Shown here: piece by piece, positions 57,876 to 64,000 of the stretch
Layout: every line of letters starts with the position of its first letter
How positions within the stretch are numbered: position 1 is the stretch's first letter
NCBI GenBank assembly: GCA_035527275.1
Contig: DATLBA010000122.1
Coordinates: 1 to 64,000, forward strand
DNA: 64,000 nucleotides
Reading direction: 5' to 3'
DNA from: DATLBA01 sp035527275
Lineage (GTDB): Bacteria > Planctomycetota > Phycisphaerae > FEN-1346
Program-made: the position numbers and the translations under genes
The notes under the pieces: generated by a model
Database searches by the model: none
What the model was told of the DNA's origin: nothing
The model's input: the letters and a program-made list of their open reading frames with translations, nothing else

Positions 57876-58405
57876 GGCACTCCTCCCAACCGTATAGAGT
57901 TTCCGTCGATCCTCCGAGAGGGAGGGTGTACCAGAAGGCCGGAGGCGAATCAACCCCAAATCCGGATTTTGGAGGTCGAGCCCCCCTGCCCCACCTCAGA
58001 GGGCCGGGGGCGACCAAGCGTCGGCCCGAAATGCGGGGCTGAAAAACCGCCAACAGGCGGGAACGCAAGGGACCGAATCGTTGAAGCCCGAGGGCCTCGT
58101 TTGCCGATATCAGCCGCAGAAGGCGGGCTGCGGCCGCTTTCAGAGAAAATCGCGTGAATTCCGACTGTGCTGCGCATCCCCCTACGGCCCAGGCGCGTAA
58201 TGGGTCCCCTACCCAGAAAACTCTGTGACGTGTGTAAGCCATGGTGCGAAAAGGGGTTATGCTCGACCCTTTCGGTTCGGGCACGCGGATTCGGCCGAAC
58301 TTGCAGCGAGATTTGACCCCTAGCGCGCCCTGTATAGGCTCTCCACCAAAGGGGGCCGTGTGTCTATGGAGTAGGTAGAAGCGCGCCAATCTCGAGGAAG
58401 GCCAT
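57876..58405. other. Gene-free interval upstream of pil operon
   Basis: No gene is seen. A possible promoter TTGACC (58313-58318), 16-bp spacer, TAGGCT (58335-58340) points toward pilM. Confidence 0.4.
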
Positions 58406-59530
58406 ATGGTGCTTCGCAAACGCATTCTATTGCCCATTGGTATCCACTTGAACCTGGAGTCGGTTCAGATGGTCCAGTTGGAGCAGGCGGACGGGTCGGT
58501 CGCGCTGGTTTCGAAGGCTGGTGCCACGTTTCCGCCGATCGCCGCCCCATCCAAGGACGGTGAGGCGACCGGCGTGGAAAGGGATGAGGTATCCGAGGTG
58601 GCGGCGGCGCGCTACCGTGAAGGCCGGGAGTTTGTCCGCCAAAGACTCGCCGGGAACGGTTTCCGAGGGAAAGAGGCGGTCATCAGTTTGCCGGCGGAGC
58701 ATTTGGTGATTCGGCAGGTGCGGATGGCGCCGATGCAGCCCGACGAGTTGATCGCCGCCCTGGCCTGGGAACTGCAAGGCAAGTTGCCGTTCGATCCGAA
58801 GCGTGCCGTGATTCGGCACATCGTGGCAGGCACGGTCTCCGAAGACAACGAAACCAAGCAGGATGTCATTGCCCTAGCCGTCCGCCGGGACGTGGTCGAG
58901 AAGCACGTCGCTGCGACAGAGAAACTGGGCCTGCAAGTTGTGGGCGTGGGGGTGGAACCCTGCGTAATGGGCTACCCCTATGTGTTTGCCGTCACGCACG
59001 GCGCGGACACTCCGGGAGGGCCCTGCGGACTGATGCTCGTCCATCTCGGCGCGCTTACGACCTACGTGACCATCATCCGGGGCCAGGAGACGGCGTTCGT
59101 CAAGGGTATCGACTTCGGCGTTGAGAACGTGGTCCAGGCGGTTGCGAAGTCGCAGGACATCCCGACCGAGGAGGCCCGCGCGATGCACGACCGGTGGTGC
59201 GGCTCGAGCGCGGGGACGGCCGAGACGGAAGGTCCGGACCCTGCGCAAGTGTACAATCGAATCCGACCGGCATTAGAACATTTCACCGACCAGATTGAGT
59301 CGTGCATGCGGTATCACGGGTCGTTGGCGCGCGGCGCCGACATTGACCGGTTGATCTTTCTCGGCCCGGGTGCACGGGACCGGCCGCTGGTGGGCGTCCT
59401 GGGCGCTCGCTTGGGTATCGCGTGCGAAGTGGGTGATCCGCTGGGCGCCGTTGCTGAGAGGGGTAATTCTGGTGAAGCCGAGCCGGAACTGGCAGTTGCG
59501 CTCGGCCTGAGCCTTTTCGAGGCGCAGTAG
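58406..59530 (+). CDS. pilM: Type IV pilus inner-membrane platform protein PilM
   Basis: This 374-aa actin-fold protein has IHLNLESVQMVQLEQ, EAVISLPAEHLVIRQVRM, LAWELQGKLPFDPKRAVI and a C-terminal ELAVALGLSLF. It forms the cytoplasmic ring that binds the PilN N-terminus. It is first in a six-gene operon. Confidence 0.85.
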   Translation: MVLRKRILLPIGIHLNLESVQMVQLEQADGSVALVSKAGATFPPIAAPSKDGEATGVERDEVSEVAAARYREGREFVRQRLAGNGFRGKEAVISLPAEHLVIRQVRMAPMQPDELIAALAWELQGKLPFDPKRAVIRHIVAGTVSEDNETKQDVIALAVRRDVVEKHVAATEKLGLQVVGVGVEPCVMGYPYVFAVTHGADTPGGPCGLMLVHLGALTTYVTIIRGQETAFVKGIDFGVENVVQAVAKSQDIPTEEARAMHDRWCGSSAGTAETEGPDPAQVYNRIRPALEHFTDQIESCMRYHGSLARGADIDRLIFLGPGARDRPLVGVLGARLGIACEVGDPLGAVAERGNSGEAEPELAVALGLSLFEAQ

Positions 59531-59542
59531 GCGAGAAGCGAA

Positions 59543-60295
59543 ATGATGAGAATCATAAACTTTTTGCCGGCTGACCATGTGGAAAAGCGAGGCCGCCGCC
59601 GGGCGAACCTTATCTGTCTCGGGCTGGCCGCCGTGGCGGCTCTGGCGCTGGGGTTGATAAGCGCGATTTGCGTGGCACGGGCCGCCGGGGTCGCCGGCCT
59701 CCGCAGACTGATCGATCAGCAGTATCGCGATGCCGGGCAGCAGATTAACCAACTGAAGAAGTTGGAGCAGCGCAAGGAAGGACTGCTCCGCAAGGTCGAA
59801 CTGAGCGCGGATTTGCTGGAACGGGTTCCCCGAAGCCACATCCTGGCGCGGGTGACAAAGGCCCTGCCCCTCCGGACCAGCGTCCAGGTCTTCACCATGT
59901 CGGTTGAAGAGGTCGAAATGGTGACGGAGAAGCCCCCCGAAGGCGAGAGTACCGAAAAGGGCCAATCGGCCGGTCAAGCAGCCACGCGGGGCGGCAAGAA
60001 AAAAGGCCGCGTCCCAACAGTGAAGGTGAAGCAGACTCGATTCACCCTGGTCGGGCTGGCGCCCACGGACGTCGAGGTGGCGGAGTTGATTTCGCGGCTC
60101 AACACCGATCCGGTCTTCGAGGGCGTGAACCTTCAGTTCAGTGAGGAGTTTCCCTACGCGGAGGATGTGCAGATGCGGCGGTTCAAGTTGTCCTTCTGGC
60201 TGAGCGCGGAAGCGAAAAGGATATTGGAATCCTTCACCAGCCCAGGGCAGGATCCAGTCGAACCTGATGCACCGATTGCAGGGAGTGATTTATGA
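59543..60295 (+). CDS. pilN: Type IV pilus assembly protein PilN
   Basis: This 250-aa product starts with the PilM-binding INFLPADH (INLLP-type) motif. One membrane helix (about 25-47), a coiled coil and a ferredoxin-like periplasmic domain (TRFTLVGLAPTDVEVAELIS) follow. A basic, Gly-rich loop (about 135-155) is longer than usual. Confidence 0.82.
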   Translation: MMRIINFLPADHVEKRGRRRANLICLGLAAVAALALGLISAICVARAAGVAGLRRLIDQQYRDAGQQINQLKKLEQRKEGLLRKVELSADLLERVPRSHILARVTKALPLRTSVQVFTMSVEEVEMVTEKPPEGESTEKGQSAGQAATRGGKKKGRVPTVKVKQTRFTLVGLAPTDVEVAELISRLNTDPVFEGVNLQFSEEFPYAEDVQMRRFKLSFWLSAEAKRILESFTSPGQDPVEPDAPIAGSDL

Positions 60296-60819
60296 AAGTG
60301 TCCACGCGCGTTCTGCTCACGGTTCTGGCCGTCGCCGTTGCTGCGGCGGCCGTCCTTCTCTTGGTCGTCCTGCCGCTCGGGCGGCGCGTGGAGTCGGATC
60401 GTGCAGCCATCCAGAGCCGGCGGGCTCAGTTGGCGAAACTCGAGCGCATCACAAGGTGGATCAGCGATCTTCATGGAGAGATCCGGCGGCTCGAAGAAGC
60501 GCTTGAGTTCTTCGAAAACCGGCTGCCGGAAAAACGCGAAATCGACGTGATCGTCCGCGAGGTCTGGCTCATCGCGGAGTTGAAATCGCTGACCTCGCGC
60601 AGCATCCGGACGGAGAAGTCCGAGCGGATGCCGCGATACAGCGTCCAGCCCGTCCGTCTGGCGCTCGAGGGGCGGTTTGAGGGTTTCTATGAGTTTCTCC
60701 TCGGCCTCGAACGCCTGCCGCGCATCACTAAAGTGCGCGAGATGCAAATTCAAAAATCACCCACTCAGGAAGGCACCGTGCAGGCCGACCTGGTGGTGGA
60801 CATCTTTTTCGAGCAATAG
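60292..60819 (+). CDS. pilO: Type IV pilus assembly protein PilO
   Basis: This 175-aa product has an N-terminal membrane helix, a coiled coil, then LPEKREIDVIVREVWLIAEL and a C-terminal ferredoxin-like domain (RLALEGRFEGFYEFLLGLER). Its ATG overlaps the pilN stop. Confidence 0.82.
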   Translation: MKVSTRVLLTVLAVAVAAAAVLLLVVLPLGRRVESDRAAIQSRRAQLAKLERITRWISDLHGEIRRLEEALEFFENRLPEKREIDVIVREVWLIAELKSLTSRSIRTEKSERMPRYSVQPVRLALEGRFEGFYEFLLGLERLPRITKVREMQIQKSPTQEGTVQADLVVDIFFEQ

Positions 60820-60821
60820 CC

Positions 60822-61538
60822 ATGACCGACGAAATACCCATGAACCAGTATCGGATGTCGTCCAGTGGGCTGGAGCCGCTGACGGCAAAGAACGACCACG
60901 ACCTGCATCGCCACAGCAGGGAACTGGGGCTCAACGACAAGAAGAAAGTAGCGGCTCTGGCTGTTCTGCTCGCGTTGGGATGCGGGGTGGTGGCGTTTCA
61001 GTTTCTCCGCGGCGGGAGTCCGAAGCCGGCTGGCGCGGTGGTAAGCGGGGCATTCTCCACCCAACCTTCGAGCAGCCTAGGCGAAATTGAGTCCGTCCTC
61101 AAGCAATTGGAAACCAGGGCCCCTGGGCAGGATGACGTCTCCGTAACCCGCGTTGAGGAACTGGTCAAGGAGTTCCACGGTTACGTGCGACGGCGCCAAG
61201 TCCCGCTCCAAGACCTCGGCGTCAACCCCTTCCTGGTCGTCATGGCGCAGGAGGAACGTGTGGCAGAGGTAGAGCAGGCGGCTGAAGAGGCAAAGCAGGC
61301 GGCTGAAGAGGCATTGAAGCGGCAGCAGATCCGTGAGGCGGCCGCGCAACTTACCCTGACTTCGATCGTCGTGGCGGGAGAAAAACGGCTGGCCCGGGTT
61401 TCCGGCGAAGTCTGTGGTGTGGGTGATAAGGTCCGCGGGTTCCAGGTGGAACGAATTGAGCCCGACCGCGTGGTGCTCGTTTGCGAAGGTGAGACGGTGG
61501 AACTGACACTCTTTGAGAAGCCGAATGTAAGGAACTAA
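60822..61538 (+). CDS. pilP: PilP-like pilus alignment protein
   Basis: This 238-aa product has one membrane helix (about 42-60), a periplasmic helical region with AEEAKQAAEEA repeats, then a small β domain (LTSIVVAGEKRLARVSGEVC, VGDKVRGFQVERIEPDRVVL) matching the PilP/GspC homology region. It links the inner platform to the secretin. Confidence 0.72.
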   Translation: MTDEIPMNQYRMSSSGLEPLTAKNDHDLHRHSRELGLNDKKKVAALAVLLALGCGVVAFQFLRGGSPKPAGAVVSGAFSTQPSSSLGEIESVLKQLETRAPGQDDVSVTRVEELVKEFHGYVRRRQVPLQDLGVNPFLVVMAQEERVAEVEQAAEEAKQAAEEALKRQQIREAAAQLTLTSIVVAGEKRLARVSGEVCGVGDKVRGFQVERIEPDRVVLVCEGETVELTLFEKPNVRN

Positions 61539-61540
61539 GG

Positions 61541-63364
61541 GTGGCGATGGCAAGCGACAAACAGGAAGGCAAGGCGGCAGCCGCGCCAGATACCCCGGGA
61601 GAGGGCGCAGCGGCCCTCGCCGAGGCCAAGCCGCGCCCTCGGCGTATGGGCGACACCCTCGTCAGCCGCGGCGTCGTGACCGCCGCACAACTGGAAGAGT
61701 GCCTCGCGCTCCAGAAGTCCAGCCCGGGCGAGCGGCTGGGCCAGATTCTCGTCCGCAAAGAGTACGCCAAGGAAGAGGAGATCATGACGTGCCTGGCGGA
61801 CGAGTATGGTCTGGAGTTTGTGCACGTCGGTGAGTTGGACATTCCCCAGCGCGTTCTCGACATGCTGCCGTCCGATTTCTGCCGCCGCCACAAAGTGCTC
61901 GTCATCGACATGGACGTGGACGAAGACACGGTGACGGTGGCGACGGCGGACCCGGCGAACGTGTTCCTCATGGACGAAATCCGCCACCGTCTCGGCCAAC
62001 CGGTTCGGCTGGCAGTGGCCGCCCCATCGGCCATCACCAAGGCAATTGACGAAAAGGTCCTCGCCTTCGACGACTTCGAACTGGACGAACTGATTCGCGA
62101 CATCACGGACGATGCCGTCGAGGTCGTCCAGGACGGAGACGACGAAATGACGGACCTGGCGGAGGTGGCGGGCGAATCGCCGATCATCCGCCTGGCCAAC
62201 TACCTGATCTGCAACGCTGTCAAGGAAGGCGCCAGCGATATTCACGTCGAGCCGGGTGAAAAGAAGATGAAGGTGCGGTACCGCATCGACGGGGTGCTGT
62301 TCGAGATGATGTCCCCGCCGCAGGCCATGCACCCTGCCCTGATGTCGCGTCTGAAGATCATGGCCAACCTGGACATTTCGGAGCGGCGTCTGCCCCAGGA
62401 CGGCCGCATCCGCGCCATCGTTCGGAACCGCTATGTGGACTTCCGCGTCAGCACGCTCCCCACCACCCAGGGCGAGAAGACGGTCATCCGCGTTCTGGAC
62501 AACCGGTCCATCCTGATCGGCCTCGAAAAACTGGGTTTCGAGGAAGACCATCTGAAGACCTTCAAGGAACAGGTTCGGCGGCCGCACGGCATCATCCTCG
62601 TCACCGGGCCGACCGGGTCGGGCAAGACGACGACCCTTTACTCGGCCCTGCTGACGATGAAGGGCGGGGAGATTAACATCTCCACCGTCGAGGACCCTGT
62701 CGAGTACTTCCTGGGCTTTGCGAACCAGGTCCAGATTAACGAGCGGATCGGGTTTACTTTCGCCAGTGCCCTGCGGGCGCTCCTGAGGCAGGACCCCGAT
62801 GTGATCATGGTGGGCGAAGTCCGTGACGAGGAGACGGCTCGGATCAGTGTCCAGGCCGCTCTGACCGGTCACTTGGTTCTTTCGACCTTGCACACCAATG
62901 ACGCGCCGTCGAGCATCACCCGCCTCATCAACATCGGCGTCGAACCGTATCTGATCAGTGCATCGGTGAACGCGGTGCTGGCCCAACGTCTCGTCCGCCG
63001 CATCTGCGAGCATTGCAAGGAACCCTACGAGCCCAGCGACGAAGTCAAGATGGCGCTCGCAAGGAACAAGATCGAGGTGGAACAGTTGTATCGCGGCAAA
63101 GAGTGCGACCATTGCCGAAACACCGGCTACAGCGGGCGGTGCGGCATCTACGAAGTGCTGGAGTTGGACGATGCGATCCGTGACCTGGTCGCAGCGAGCC
63201 CGAATGTCACGGACCTGCGGCGCTACTGCCAGGAGGGTGGCATGTTGACGTTGCGCGACGACGGGATACGAAAACTGCGCCGGGGCATTACGACCGTCGA
63301 AGAGGTGCTTCGGGTGACGGAAGACATCCACACGCAGTCAGCTGTGACGGAGGCGCAACCGTGA
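61541..63364 (+). CDS. pilB: Type IV pilus extension ATPase PilB (GspE family)
   Basis: 607 aa. An N-terminal GspE-N domain (GDTLVSRGVVTAAQLEECLA), then the ATPase: Walker A GPTGSGKTTT, Asp box, Walker B DPDVIMVGEVRDEET, His box GHLVLSTLHTND, and a tetracysteine zinc site (CEHC...CDHC). It drives pilin assembly. GTG 61541 or ATG 61547 may start it. Confidence 0.9.
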   Translation: MAMASDKQEGKAAAAPDTPGEGAAALAEAKPRPRRMGDTLVSRGVVTAAQLEECLALQKSSPGERLGQILVRKEYAKEEEIMTCLADEYGLEFVHVGELDIPQRVLDMLPSDFCRRHKVLVIDMDVDEDTVTVATADPANVFLMDEIRHRLGQPVRLAVAAPSAITKAIDEKVLAFDDFELDELIRDITDDAVEVVQDGDDEMTDLAEVAGESPIIRLANYLICNAVKEGASDIHVEPGEKKMKVRYRIDGVLFEMMSPPQAMHPALMSRLKIMANLDISERRLPQDGRIRAIVRNRYVDFRVSTLPTTQGEKTVIRVLDNRSILIGLEKLGFEEDHLKTFKEQVRRPHGIILVTGPTGSGKTTTLYSALLTMKGGEINISTVEDPVEYFLGFANQVQINERIGFTFASALRALLRQDPDVIMVGEVRDEETARISVQAALTGHLVLSTLHTNDAPSSITRLINIGVEPYLISASVNAVLAQRLVRRICEHCKEPYEPSDEVKMALARNKIEVEQLYRGKECDHCRNTGYSGRCGIYEVLELDDAIRDLVAASPNVTDLRRYCQEGGMLTLRDDGIRKLRRGITTVEEVLRVTEDIHTQSAVTEAQP

Positions 63365-64000
63365 GTCGAGTTAAGGCGCTCTTGAGACAAACCGTCGCGG
63401 CGGGGGCCAGCGACCTGCACATCATCGTCGGCCACCCGCCGATACTGCGGATTCACACCATCCTCGCCCCCGTCGAGGGGGAAGCGGCTGTCAAGGAAGA
63501 CGAGGCCGACGCCTTCATGCGGGAGTTGCTCACCGACGGGCAATATGAGCGGCTCGAGCAACAGCGGGACCTGGACTTTTCGGTTTACCTGCCGGGCGGC
63601 CCGCGTTTTCGCGTCAATGCACACTTTCAGCGAGGCACCCCGGCGCTGGCGTTTCGTGCGATCCCCGCCCAGGTGCCGCCGCTGGAGACGTTGAATCTCC
63701 CGGACGTGACCGTTGACTTTGCCAATCTTCCACAGGGTCTGGTCCTCGTGACGGGCGAGACGGGCAGCGGCAAGTCGACGACCCTGGCGGCGATGATCAA
63801 CCACATGAACGGCCGCTTCCGCTACCATGTCATCACACTCGAGGATCCGGTCGAGTATTCCCTGGAATCGAGAATGTGCACGGTCGAGCAGCGGGAAATC
63901 GGCCTGGACGTGCCGGATTTCCGGTCGGGGCTGCGACACGTCCTGCGGCAAGACCCCGACGTCATTTTAATCGGCGAGATGCGCGATCTGGAAACGATTT
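63361..64000 (+). CDS. pilT: Twitching motility ATPase PilT (partial)
   Basis: The GTG at 63361 overlaps the pilB stop; 213 codons lie before the right edge. AGASDLHIIVGHPPILRI, Walker A GETGSGKSTT, LEDPVEY and RQDPDVILIGEMRD identify PilT, which retracts pili. Confidence 0.88.
   Translation, partial: MSRVKALLRQTVAAGASDLHIIVGHPPILRIHTILAPVEGEAAVKEDEADAFMRELLTDGQYERLEQQRDLDFSVYLPGGPRFRVNAHFQRGTPALAFRAIPAQVPPLETLNLPDVTVDFANLPQGLVLVTGETGSGKSTTLAAMINHMNGRFRYHVITLEDPVEYSLESRMCTVEQREIGLDVPDFRSGLRHVLRQDPDVILIGEMRDLETI

Noticed and set aside
56967..58157. Plus-strand frame of 396 codons across the right boundary
   Set aside because: Most of it is antisense to the FHA gene; only the first 31 codons look like a phage gene start.
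61535..63331. Minus-strand frame of 598 codons
   Set aside because: Antisense shadow of pilB.

Overview
The window is a high-GC bacterial chromosome segment that carries a complete-looking, λ-organised siphovirus prophage. A HYExAFE-family gene (a family I know from Planctomycetota), together with the general gene repertoire, points to a planctomycete, probably a Phycisphaerae-type lineage. This is inference: no rRNA is present to prove it.

Left host arm (1-19,318). It opens with a GHMP sugar kinase fused to a sugar-1-phosphate nucleotidyltransferase, cut by the left edge. A repeat-rich gap follows, then hxlB and the phosphatidylethanolamine genes psd and pssA; psd is fused in frame to a Cys-rich YkgJ-like domain. 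From 5.2 to 8.0 kb there is an island of four same-strand unknown genes with an attC-like hairpin directly after one of them. Next come a lipoprotein, hisS, a HYExAFE protein, small anchored proteins, bioB with an overlapping ketoacyl synthase, and on the minus strand an ABC-2 exporter operon and rpsU.

Prophage (about 19.6-57.1 kb). About 50 genes, all on + except one, are bracketed by a 23-bp exact direct repeat (19642-19664 and 57099-57121). The early half holds Zn-ribbon proteins, ParB-like proteins, an endolysin ORF with an initiator-like tRNA gene inside it, DUF1064, a Dam-type methyltransferase, a replication-initiator-like gene with λ-ori-like repeats, a radical SAM protein, a clamp-like protein, DUF3820, DUF4031 and DUF5131. 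The late half follows the λ order: ParB-methyltransferase, terminase small and large, gpW, portal, protease with a nested scaffold, capsid, cement, head-tail connectors, fibres, a glycosyltransferase-glycosyltransferase-methyltransferase fusion, methyltransferase, tail tube, G/GT frameshift chaperone, tape measure, distal tail, fibre and glycosyltransferase. The one minus-strand gene, at the right end, encodes a lipoprotein that copies the tail-fibre C-terminal domain and has a near-consensus σ70 promoter. No integrase or repressor is recognisable.

Right host arm (57,333-64,000). An FHA-domain gene is followed by a type IV pilus/type II secretion operon, pilM-pilN-pilO-pilP-pilB-pilT, cut by the right edge.

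The strongest candidates for something undescribed are the fibre-mimic lipoprotein, the family of YGCA-loop hairpins in front of late genes, the tRNA inside the endolysin ORF, and the phage glycosylation cluster. Several dispersed palindromic repeats occur both between and inside genes.
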